This document shows, piece by piece, positions 32,469 through 39,459 of a stretch of 64,000 nt of DNA. The notes below the pieces were generated by a model. It did no database searches and was not told where the DNA came from. It saw nothing but the letters and a program-made list of their open reading frames with translations. Position 1 is the stretch's first letter. Each line of letters opens with the position of its first letter. The stretch lies in assembly GCF_016219575.1 (NCBI RefSeq), contig NZ_JACRMG010000015.1, forward strand, positions 1 to 64,000. The letters are read 5' to 3'. Origin of the DNA: Bradyrhizobium sp. (lineage in GTDB: Bacteria > Pseudomonadota > Alphaproteobacteria > Rhizobiales > Xanthobacteraceae). The position numbers were made by a program, and so were the translations under genes.

Positions 32469-32861
32469 TCAGTGGCGGGTATCGCGGTCCCCGAGCGCGC
32501 CCCTGATATGGCTGATCAGGCTCTCGTCGAGCAGCGGCTTGCGCAGAACATGGTGGACGCCGGCACTTGCGACTCGTTCCGAAATCTGCTCGTCCGGATA
32601 GCCCGTGATGAGGATGACAGGGGCTGAAATATCCTTATTTCGCAGTCGCTTGACCAGGTCGAGCCCGTTCATGTTCGGCATCTTGTAGTCGATCACGAAG
32701 CAATCGGCGTTGTCCGGGGCCGCGTCATTCAGCAGCGCGGCGCCGCTCTTGAACGTGCGCACGGCAAAGCCGTCGGTCTCAAGCAGGAACTGCAGCGAGC
32801 CGAGCACGTCCAGATCGTCATCGACAACATAGATCATCGTTTTGGTCGGTGAGGCCGACAT
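32469..32861 (-). CDS. Single-domain response regulator (receiver only), fixLJ-associated
   Basis: The 130-residue protein is a lone receiver: acidic pair in YVVDDDLDVLGS, phospho-acceptor Asp in FVIDYKMPNMNG, Thr in LITGYPDE and Lys in LRKPLLDE. It has no output domain. In B. japonicum a receiver-only gene (bll2758, from memory) lies in the same place between fixJ and fixK2. It may act as a phosphate sink or modulator of FixL. The ATG at 32861 is preferred over a TTG at 32876. A FixK box lies 75 bases upstream. Confidence 0.85.
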   Translation of the reverse strand: MSASPTKTMIYVVDDDLDVLGSLQFLLETDGFAVRTFKSGAALLNDAAPDNADCFVIDYKMPNMNGLDLVKRLRNKDISAPVILITGYPDEQISERVASAGVHHVLRKPLLDESLISHIRGALGDRDTRH

Positions 32862-32935
32862 CACCGATTTCCGCAAGTTCCGGGTTCACTGCAAAAACGC
32901 ATCCGGATTTTATGCCAGAAGCGGCGGCGGGTTGC

Positions 32936-32949
32936 TTGATCTGCCTCAA
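32936..32949. promoter_or_regulatory. FixK box TTGATCTGCCTCAA at the fixJ stop codon
   Basis: The strict TTGA-N6-TCAA box overlaps the fixJ stop codon (32946-32948) and lies 75 bases upstream of the receiver gene start, a normal distance for class II activation. It suggests FixK-dependent expression of the receiver gene apart from fixLJ. Confidence 0.7.
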
Positions 32950-33560
32950 CCCTTCAGCGCGCCGGCCCGCATGGCCAGCCGCACCAGCTCCGACAGGCTG
33001 CCGGCCTGCATTTTCGTCATCACATTGGCCCGGTAGACCTCGATGGTCCGCGGGCTGATGTCGTATTCGCGCGCGATCGCCTTGTTGGAGAGGCCGGCGA
33101 CCAGGCCGTCCATCACCTGGCGCTCGCGCGGGCTCAAGGTCGCGACCCGCTCGACGATCTCGCGGGTGGCCGCCTCGTTCCGCGCCTCCGGCTCGGCACG
33201 CTTCAATCCGGAATCGACCATCGAGATCAGCAGATCGTCGTCGAACGGTTTCTCCAGGAAATCGACCGCGCCGAGCTTCATGGCTTCCACCGCCAGCGGC
33301 ACGTCGCCATGCCCGGTCATGATGATGACGGGGAAGCGGCAGTTCAGACCCTGCAGGCGGCGCAGCATCTCGATGCCGTCGATTCCCGGCATGCGCACGT
33401 CGGAGACGACGCAGCCGAATTCGAGACCGGCGAGACCGGCGAGGAAGGCTTCCGCCGATTCGAACAGCGCGACCTCGAAGTCGGCGGAGTTGAGCAGAAA
33501 TTCCAGCGAATGACGCATCGCCTCGTCATCGTCGATGACGTAGACTCTTCCCCTAGGCAT
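32946..33560 (-). CDS. fixJ: Response regulator FixJ
   Basis: The 204-residue protein has an N-terminal receiver (VIDDDEAMR; phospho-Asp54 in [29 protein letters not shown]; Lys in LEKPFDD) and a C-terminal LuxR-type helix-turn-helix ([20 protein letters not shown] and [14 protein letters not shown]). FixL phosphorylates it under low O2, after which it activates fixK2. Its start overlaps the end of fixL by 8 bases, so the two are coupled. Confidence 0.95.
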   Translation of the reverse strand: MPRGRVYVIDDDEAMRHSLEFLLNSADFEVALFESAEAFLAGLAGLEFGCVVSDVRMPGIDGIEMLRRLQGLNCRFPVIIMTGHGDVPLAVEAMKLGAVDFLEKPFDDDLLISMVDSGLKRAEPEARNEAATREIVERVATLSPRERQVMDGLVAGLSNKAIAREYDISPRTIEVYRANVMTKMQAGSLSELVRLAMRAGALKG

Positions 33561-35082
33561 CAGTCAGGCTTTCGTTCGGTGCGGCGGGCAGTGTAAAACG
33601 GAACGTCGCGCCACCGGAAGGGTTGTTTTCCGCCCACATCTTCCCGCCATGCGCCTCGACGATGGAGCGGCTGATCGAAAGTCCCACCCCCATGCCGGTG
33701 TCCTTGGTCGTGAAGAAGGTCTGAAACAGGTTGGATTCGACGCCATCGGCAAAGCCGTGGCCGGTATCGGCGACGGCGACCTCGACCATGTCATCCTCGA
33801 CCGGCTTCGCCGAGGCCACCAGCCGGCGTTGCGGCGAAGCCGCCATGGCTTCCAGCGCATTGCGGAACAGGTTGACCAGCACCTGCTGGATCTGGACGCG
33901 GTCGACCAGGACCAGATCGTGCCTGCGGTCGAGCTCGAACTGCAAATTGACCCCTTGTTCGCGCGCCCCGGTGAGGCCGAGCGCGCCGGATTCCTCGATG
34001 AGCTTGGTCAGGCTTTCAACACGCTTTTCCGATTCGCCGCGCGCGACGAAATCGCGCAGCCGGCGAATGATCTGGCCGGCGCGAATCGCCTGTTCGGCCG
34101 CACGGTCCATTGCGCTCTCGATCTTCTCCTTGTTGGGATCGGTGCTTGCCGAGAGCAGCCGGCGCGAACCCTTCATGTAGTTGCTGATCGCTGCGAGCGG
34201 CTGGTTCAGCTCGTGCGCCAGCGCGGACGCCATCTCGCCCATCGCCGACAGGCGCGAGATGTGGACGAGCTCCGACTGCAGCTCCTGCAGGCGATGCTGG
34301 GTCTGCTGCTGCTCGGTGAGGTCGCGCACGAAGCCGGTGAAATAAGTCTCGCCGCCCGAGCGCATTTCGCCGACCGACAGATGCATCGGAAAGGTCGTGC
34401 CGTCCTTGCGCTTGCCGGTAACGATGCGGCCGATGCCGATGATGCGGCGGTCGCCGGTGACGCGATAGCGCTCGAGATAGGAATCGTGGTGGGTGCGGTC
34501 CGGCTCCGGCATCAGGATGCTGACGTTCTGGCCGATGGCTTCTTCGTCGGTGTAGCCGAACTGCCGTTCCGCGGCATCGCTGAAGAACTGCATGATGCCG
34601 CGGCTGTCGATGACGATCATCGCGTCCGGGATCGTCTCCAGGATCGATCGCAGATGCGTCTCGCGCGTGCGCAGCGCCTCCTCGACCTGCTTCTGCTCGT
34701 CGATGTCGAGTGCAAGGCCGCTCAGATGGTGCGGGCGTCCGTCCTCGGTGCGGACCAGGCCGGCACGCAGGCGGATCCAGTGCCGGACCGGTTGGTCGGC
34801 GACAGAGAAGGTGACGTCGAGCCTGGTGCCGTTTTCCGCGGTTTGCCCGATTGCGCGCTTCACCCGTTCGCGGTCGAGCGGATCGAGCAAAGAGAGGAAA
34901 AAGTCGTAGGCAACGTTGCGCTTGCCGGGGACGCCGAACAGCTCTCCCGCGTTCTCCGACCAGGTCATTTCCCGGCTCAGCAGGTCGAGGTCCCACGTCC
35001 CGACCCCCGATCGCTCGATTCCAAGGCGGAATCGCCGGTCCCGCACGGGGTCGTCAGCCTGTGGTTGGATGGAGTTGGTCAC
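33553..35082 (-). CDS. fixL: Oxygen-sensing histidine kinase FixL
   Basis: The 509-residue protein has two PAS domains, then HisKA and HATPase_c. The second PAS (about 140-258) is the heme domain: HDSY with proximal His199, Arg205 in LERYR, and Arg219 in [12 protein letters not shown], matching H200, R206 and R220 of B. japonicum FixL. The phospho-acceptor is His290 in [21 protein letters not shown] box RNALEAM and G boxes ADTGHGF and GMGVGLSIS follow. There is no transmembrane segment, so it is soluble as in B. japonicum. O2 release from the heme switches the kinase on. Confidence 0.95.
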   Translation of the reverse strand: MTNSIQPQADDPVRDRRFRLGIERSGVGTWDLDLLSREMTWSENAGELFGVPGKRNVAYDFFLSLLDPLDRERVKRAIGQTAENGTRLDVTFSVADQPVRHWIRLRAGLVRTEDGRPHHLSGLALDIDEQKQVEEALRTRETHLRSILETIPDAMIVIDSRGIMQFFSDAAERQFGYTDEEAIGQNVSILMPEPDRTHHDSYLERYRVTGDRRIIGIGRIVTGKRKDGTTFPMHLSVGEMRSGGETYFTGFVRDLTEQQQTQHRLQELQSELVHISRLSAMGEMASALAHELNQPLAAISNYMKGSRRLLSASTDPNKEKIESAMDRAAEQAIRAGQIIRRLRDFVARGESEKRVESLTKLIEESGALGLTGAREQGVNLQFELDRRHDLVLVDRVQIQQVLVNLFRNALEAMAASPQRRLVASAKPVEDDMVEVAVADTGHGFADGVESNLFQTFFTTKDTGMGVGLSISRSIVEAHGGKMWAENNPSGGATFRFTLPAAPNESLTDA

Positions 35083-35200
35083 GCCGGGCCCTTGGTCGGC
35101 CGCCCGCGGGCTACGGCGCTACCGCGACGCAACAGAACGGCCATGGAACAGTCTATTTGTCCCATGGCAGCGCAAAGCTCAAGCCTCTTCGGAAGAGCGG

Positions 35201-35935
35201 CTAACCTGCCTTGGCGGCGGCGTCCTGCTCGTCCTCGGCGGAATTGACATAAACGCCCGACATCGGCTCGAGCCAGACCAGGTGATCGTGCACCTTGCGG
35301 ACCCCGGTGACGTTCTCGGCTGCGACCACCGTCGCCTGCCGCGACCGCTCGTCGGTGATGATGCCGCTCAGATGCACGATGCCGTCGCGCACGACGACGC
35401 TCAGTCCCAGCGGCTTCCAGTCGTTCTTTTCGATCGCGGCGTGGATGCGGTTGCGCAGGTGATCGTCGTCGGCGGTCGGATCCGGCACCTCGCGGGCGAG
35501 GTCGAGCACCGCCTGCACCAGGTTGGTGCGCGTGACGATGCCGACCAGCTTGTCACCGCTCATGACCGGAACGCGCTTGATGTCGTTCTTCTCCATGGTC
35601 GCGGAGACTTCCTCGAGCGTGGCGTCTTCGGCGACCGTAATGGGCGCGGGATTCATCACTTCGCCGACCTTGCGGCCGCGCTCGCGTACGAAGTCGGCCG
35701 CTTCATGACCGGGGCCGAGCAGCATTTTAAGCCAGCGCGACCGCTTGCGCTGCGTTCCGATCTCGGCGCGGCGCATGAAGTCGCCCTGCGACACGACGCC
35801 GACCAGCTTTCCCTTGGCGTCGACGACGGGCATGCCGCTGATGTGGTGCTCGAGCAGCGTGCGCGCCGCATCCGCTATGGGGGTGTCGATCGTGGCAGTG
35901 ATGACCTTGCGGGTCATGACCTGATGGGCGCGCAT
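35201..35935 (-). CDS. CBS-pair and BON domain protein
   Basis: The 244-residue protein has two CBS motifs (MTRKVITATIDTPIADAART near residue 8; VMNPAPITVAEDATLEEVSA near 93), with HHISGMPVVDAKGKLVGVVS and KRVPVMSGDKLVGIVTR halves. A BON domain follows (IEKNDWKPLGLSVVVRDGIV, about 170-235). CBS pairs bind adenine nucleotides, and BON domains bind membranes or proteins. GGGAG precedes the ATG at 35935. A FixK box 61 bases upstream suggests microaerobic induction. Confidence 0.85.
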   Translation of the reverse strand: MRAHQVMTRKVITATIDTPIADAARTLLEHHISGMPVVDAKGKLVGVVSQGDFMRRAEIGTQRKRSRWLKMLLGPGHEAADFVRERGRKVGEVMNPAPITVAEDATLEEVSATMEKNDIKRVPVMSGDKLVGIVTRTNLVQAVLDLAREVPDPTADDDHLRNRIHAAIEKNDWKPLGLSVVVRDGIVHLSGIITDERSRQATVVAAENVTGVRKVHDHLVWLEPMSGVYVNSAEDEQDAAAKAG

Positions 35936-35995
35936 TGACAAGCTCCCGAGTGTTTCGATTTGATGCTACGCTAGGCCGCGCGAGGGCGCCAGCGG

Positions 35996-36009
35996 TTGAC
36001 ACAGGTCAA
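35996..36009. promoter_or_regulatory. FixK box TTGACACAGGTCAA, divergent promoter region
   Basis: A perfect TTGAC-N4-GTCAA palindrome lies between the CBS-BON gene (start 35935) and the universal stress gene (start 36104). A second near-match, TTGATTTAGCTCAT at 36030-36043 (one mismatch), lies closer to the stress gene. The first could serve the minus-strand gene and the second the plus-strand gene. Confidence 0.7.
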
Positions 36010-36103
36010 ACCGTGCGGGGGTAGCGGGCTTGATTTAGCTCATCACGACTTGCCGGTGCCTCGCCTAAGCACCGTGCGCGACAGCACGATGCGGGAGAAT
36101 TCG

Positions 36104-36931
36104 ATGACGTATGCGACGGCGATGGTCAGCCTGGCGGTGGATCAGACCAACGAGGCATTGCTGGAAGTGTCCGGCCAGCTTGCCGCGCAGTTTTCCGCGA
36201 AGGTGATCGGCATTGCAGCCGCGATGTTCAGCCCGCCGATGTATTTCCTCGATGGTGCGGCGAGCCAGCAGCTAATCGAGGACGGGGAGGCCGCCATCAG
36301 CAAGCGCATGGCCGAGCTGGAAGGCAAGTTCCGCGCGGCGATGCACGGCCGCGTCAAGGAAATCGAATGGCGCTCGGCCATGGAACTGCCGGCGCGTTAC
36401 GTCGCACGCGAAGCCCGCGCGGCCGATCTCCTCATCGTCGGCGGCGACGGCAACGCGATCCTCGACCCGTTTGCGACCGCCGGCCCGAGCGACCTCGTGC
36501 TGCAGGCCGGGCGGCCGCTTCTGGTCGTGCCGTCAAGCGTGAAATGGCTGGATTTGCGCAGCGCGCTGGTGGCCTGGAAGGATTGCCCGGAGTCGCGGCG
36601 GGCCGTGGCCGATGCGCTGCCGCTGCTTGCCAAGGTCAAGGAAGTCACGGTTGCAGGCATCGCCGAGGAGGAGGGCACGCAGGCGGCGGTGCGCCGGCAG
36701 GCCCAGGATGTGGTCGACTGGCTGTCGCGCCATGGCATCCTGGCCCGCGCCCAGGTGCCGGAGCGCTGCGGTAACACGGTGCAGCAACTCGACCGAATCG
36801 CCTCTGAAAACGGCGCCGGCGTCATCGTGGCCGGCGCCTATGGCCGCTCGCGGTTCCGCGAATGGGTGCTGGGCGGTGTCACCCAGCATCTCGTCGGGCA
36901 GACCGCCCGCTGCGCGTTGCTGTCGCGCTGA
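36104..36931 (+). CDS. Universal stress protein (tandem UspA fold)
   Basis: The 275-residue protein contains two Usp-type units. The second ends with AGAYGRSRFREWVLGGVTQHL, the ATP-binding G-x2-G-x9-G(S/T)-type loop; the first has DLLIVGGDGNA but lacks the full loop. Tandem Usps under FNR/FixK control are common in microaerobic regulons. GGAGAATTCG gives the ribosome site for the ATG at 36104. It lies downstream of one perfect and one near-perfect FixK box. Confidence 0.85.
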   Translation: MTYATAMVSLAVDQTNEALLEVSGQLAAQFSAKVIGIAAAMFSPPMYFLDGAASQQLIEDGEAAISKRMAELEGKFRAAMHGRVKEIEWRSAMELPARYVAREARAADLLIVGGDGNAILDPFATAGPSDLVLQAGRPLLVVPSSVKWLDLRSALVAWKDCPESRRAVADALPLLAKVKEVTVAGIAEEEGTQAAVRRQAQDVVDWLSRHGILARAQVPERCGNTVQQLDRIASENGAGVIVAGAYGRSRFREWVLGGVTQHLVGQTARCALLSR

Positions 36932-36937
36932 CTTTTT

Positions 36938-36951
36938 TTGACGCAGCTCAA
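36938..36951. promoter_or_regulatory. FixK box TTGACGCAGCTCAA upstream of phasin-like gene
   Basis: The strict box begins seven bases after the stop of the universal stress gene and ends 49 bases before the start at 37000, so it can drive the phasin-like gene separately. Confidence 0.7.
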
Positions 36952-36999
36952 CGATCCCGGAAGTTGCGGCGTTAGATTGGCGCTAACAGGAGGTTTGCC

Positions 37000-37362
37000 A
37001 TGTCAGAAACTTTGACCGAAACCGTGACAGGACGGCTGCCCAGCGATGCGCCAGGCGCCCTTGTCGAATTCAACAAGCGGGCGCTGCATTTTCTGTTCGA
37101 TGCGCAGCGGGTCATTCTGGGCGAAATGGTGACCGCCAGCGACGAGATTCTCGAGGACGTGCGCGCCGAGATGCATCTGGCGGCCGAGTTCGCAGCCAAG
37201 ATCAACGAGGCCCATTCGGTGGAGAACATCAGGACGGTGCTGCGAGAGTGCGGCCAGCATCAGATGGATGTGTTCAGCCGGGAGAGCCAGAACTTCGTGC
37301 GGCGGAACCAGCGGCTGGTCGAGGCGACCTCGCAGCTGCTCGCCAGTTCACGAAAGCAGTAG
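37000..37362 (+). CDS. Phasin-like small helical protein
   Basis: The 120-residue product is nearly all helix (LVEFNKRALHFLFDAQRVIL; EMVTASDEILEDVRAEMHLA; LRECGQHQMDVFSRESQNFV), the pattern of Phasin_2-type proteins that coat polyhydroxybutyrate granules. It has no signal peptide. AGGAGG lies just before the ATG and the FixK box lies 49 bases upstream. Link to carbon storage under low oxygen is plausible but not shown. Confidence 0.7.
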   Translation: MSETLTETVTGRLPSDAPGALVEFNKRALHFLFDAQRVILGEMVTASDEILEDVRAEMHLAAEFAAKINEAHSVENIRTVLRECGQHQMDVFSRESQNFVRRNQRLVEATSQLLASSRKQ

Positions 37363-37461
37363 CGCCGGCGAGGCTACCCGGCAGTTGCGATGCCCGTACG
37401 GTTGCCGGGTCGGCTCCCGTCCGCCACAAGAAGACTTCAATATTGCAATGAAAGCTTGCCT

Positions 37462-37680
37462 GTGCAGACCTATTACTTCGACATACAGGATGGTGTCCCG
37501 GTTCGCGATCGAAAGGGACTTGAGCTTGCGAATACTTCGGTGGCAATCGAGCACAGCAAGCGGCTGGCAAGACTCATCCGACAGAAGCAGCAACCGGACC
37601 GCAAGGATCTCATCATCGTCGTCACCGACGAGAGCGGCAGGGAAATTCACCGGGAAATCGTGTACCCCGCGATGACCTGA
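37462..37680 (+). CDS. DUF6894-like small protein, 72 aa
   Basis: The protein reads VQTYYFDIQDGVPVRDRKGL and then LANTSVAIEHSKRLARLIRQ, ending VTDESGREIHREIVYP. This FD(I/V)xDG...D-x-G-L and DESG-x-x-(I/V)-x(5)P pattern marks a family of small proteins abundant in rhizobia (DUF6894). The start is uncertain: GTG at 37462 or TTG at 37456, both without a clear ribosome site. Function unknown. Confidence 0.7.
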   Translation: MQTYYFDIQDGVPVRDRKGLELANTSVAIEHSKRLARLIRQKQQPDRKDLIIVVTDESGREIHREIVYPAMT

Positions 37681-37695
37681 CGACCGATGGGCCGA

Positions 37696-37938
37696 TTATG
37701 GCGCGCCGGGGCGGGACGACCTTCGCAGCAGCACGACCACGGAGATCGCGGCCAGCGCCACCACGATGAGTGAAATCCATTGTGCGGCGGTGAGCAGGAA
37801 GGCGAGCTCGAATCGCCAGACCGATGGCGGCTCGGTCGAGGCCAGCGGCAGGACGTCGGAGAAGTAGCGAAGGATCACGGTTACGCCGGCCAGGAAGACC
37901 GTGCCTGCAACCACGAGATAGACGAGCTTTCGCAGCAT
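37696..37938 (-). CDS. Small two-helix membrane protein, 80 aa
   Basis: From the ATG at 37938 (GGAGG upstream) the protein has two hydrophobic helices, LRKLVYLVVAGTVFLAGVTV and WISLIVVALAAISVVVLL, with a short polar loop between and a basic end RRSSRPGAP. It is probably an inner-membrane protein. No function is recognised. The region upstream contains GACTACGTAAC (38016-38026), similar to the FixJ-like element before fixK. Confidence 0.65.
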   Translation of the reverse strand: MLRKLVYLVVAGTVFLAGVTVILRYFSDVLPLASTEPPSVWRFELAFLLTAAQWISLIVVALAAISVVVLLRRSSRPGAP

Positions 37939-38037
37939 GGCCTTTCCTCCCTCGACCGGCGACGATCCTACGCGATAGTCCTGCACTGCAACATTCCGAA
38001 CCCGACCTTAGGGTTGACTACGTAACCGCCGCCATTG

Positions 38038-38051
38038 TTGACCTCGATCAA
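38038..38051. promoter_or_regulatory. FixK box TTGACCTCGATCAA upstream of CBS gene
   Basis: The strict TTGA-N6-TCAA box lies 82 bases before the TTG start at 38133. It likely drives the CBS gene and the following Usp gene. Confidence 0.7.
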
Positions 38052-38132
38052 AGGCATTTGCCGGCGCCGGGTTTTTAATGTGGCGCCCTGATTCATCCGG
38101 GCAATCGCAACCCCAGGTATCGGGCGGCCAGC

Positions 38133-38576
38133 TTGTACAAATTTCTCGAACAGACCGTCTCGGACTACATGACGCGCGATGTCGCGACTGTGGCGCCCAC
38201 CATGTCGATTCGCGAGCTCGGACAGCGCTTCAAGGAGACCGACTTCAACAGTTTTCCGGTGGTGGACAACTCCCAGGTGGTCGGTGTCGTCAGCAAGTTC
38301 GACTATCTGGCCTGCTTCGAGTTCACCCCGGCGCGGATGGTGCCGCGTTACGACGATCTGATGCGGCGGGCGGTGGCCAGCGTCATGACCCGCGAATTCA
38401 TCTATGCCGGCCGCGATACCAAGCTGACCCGCGTGCTGCAGCTGATGATCGAACACCGGCTGCGGAGCCTGCCGATCCTGGACGCCGACTCGCGCCTGGT
38501 CGGCATCATTGCGCGCGAGGACGTCATCCGCGCGCTCGAATTCTGCGCGCAAAGCGAGGCGCAGCAGGGAGCCTAG
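38133..38576 (+). CDS. CBS-pair domain protein
   Basis: The 147-residue protein is essentially one Bateman module. CBS1 has VSDYMTRDVATVAPTMSIRE and NSFPVVDNSQVVGVVSKFD, and CBS2 has VASVMTREFIYAGRDTKLTR and RSLPILDADSRLVGIIARED. It could sense adenine nucleotides. It starts with TTG at 38133. The next gene begins three bases after its stop, so the two form one operon under the FixK box. Confidence 0.85.
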   Translation: MYKFLEQTVSDYMTRDVATVAPTMSIRELGQRFKETDFNSFPVVDNSQVVGVVSKFDYLACFEFTPARMVPRYDDLMRRAVASVMTREFIYAGRDTKLTRVLQLMIEHRLRSLPILDADSRLVGIIAREDVIRALEFCAQSEAQQGA

Positions 38577-38578
38577 CA

Positions 38579-39400
38579 ATGTCGATCCGGGACATATTGC
38601 TGCCGCTGGTCGGCCATTCCTCCCGAACAACGATGCTGGCGATTGAAAAATGCGTCGCGCTGGCGCGGGGGCTTGATGTCCGCGTCACCGCGCTGGCGAT
38701 CGAAACCGAGGACAATGCGCCGCCGGCTGACGTGCTGGGCGCGACCGAAATCGTGCAGACCGCGCCGTCGGCGCATGCCCTGCTTACGGCTTTCGGTGCG
38801 GCGGCTACCAGGCTCTCGCTGCGCAACGAGCAACGGCTGGAGCGCGCGACGCGAGCTTCCCTCATCGATGCGGTCGCGGTCCGGGCGCGGCTGAACGACA
38901 TCTCGATCGCGCTGGTCAAGTCCGGCGATTCGTTCTCGGAGGAACTGGTCGAGCGGCTGTTGTTCGAGACCGGCCGTCCGGTGCTGATCTGCCCGGAGGA
39001 TATCGCAGACAGTCTCGATACGTCGTTCAACGACGTCGCGATTGCCTGGGACCACACCGCGCCTGCCGCGCGCGCGGTCGGCGATGCGATGCCGCTGCTC
39101 AAATACGCCTCGCGCGTGCGCATCCTCACCGCGACCGACACGGCGAGCGGGGCACAGCTCGCCTCGGGAGCGGCGCTGGAGCGTCACCTGGCCGAGCACG
39201 GCCTGGCCGCCGCGTTCGAGACCGTTGAGGTCGCCGGCAGTTCGATCGGCAAGGTGCTCGGGGAGTATGTCGAGGATAACGCCATCGATCTGCTGGTCAT
39301 GGGCGGCTTTGGCCATTCCCGGCTCGGCGAGCACGTCTGGGGCGGGGTGACCCGCACGGTCATCAACCAGCCGCCTTGCTGGGTTATGCTGTCGCACTAG
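38579..39400 (+). CDS. Universal stress protein (tandem UspA fold)
   Basis: The 273-residue protein starts MSIRDILLPLVGHSS. Its second Usp unit ends LLVMGGFGHSRLGEHVWGGV, the full ATP-binding loop G-x2-G-x9-G. The first half is degenerate. It is similar in layout to the Usp at 36104, so the island encodes two tandem Usps. The start follows the CBS gene stop by two bases. Confidence 0.87.
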   Translation: MSIRDILLPLVGHSSRTTMLAIEKCVALARGLDVRVTALAIETEDNAPPADVLGATEIVQTAPSAHALLTAFGAAATRLSLRNEQRLERATRASLIDAVAVRARLNDISIALVKSGDSFSEELVERLLFETGRPVLICPEDIADSLDTSFNDVAIAWDHTAPAARAVGDAMPLLKYASRVRILTATDTASGAQLASGAALERHLAEHGLAAAFETVEVAGSSIGKVLGEYVEDNAIDLLVMGGFGHSRLGEHVWGGVTRTVINQPPCWVMLSH

Positions 39401-39459
39401 TTTCAACCGCACTTTCTATCGTACATCCGGGCCTCGGGCCATGCGAGGTCATAAGGGAC

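Noticed and set aside
33649..35247. Plus-strand 532-codon frame opposite fixL
   Set aside because: It is a shadow of fixL; fixL has full PAS and kinase motifs.
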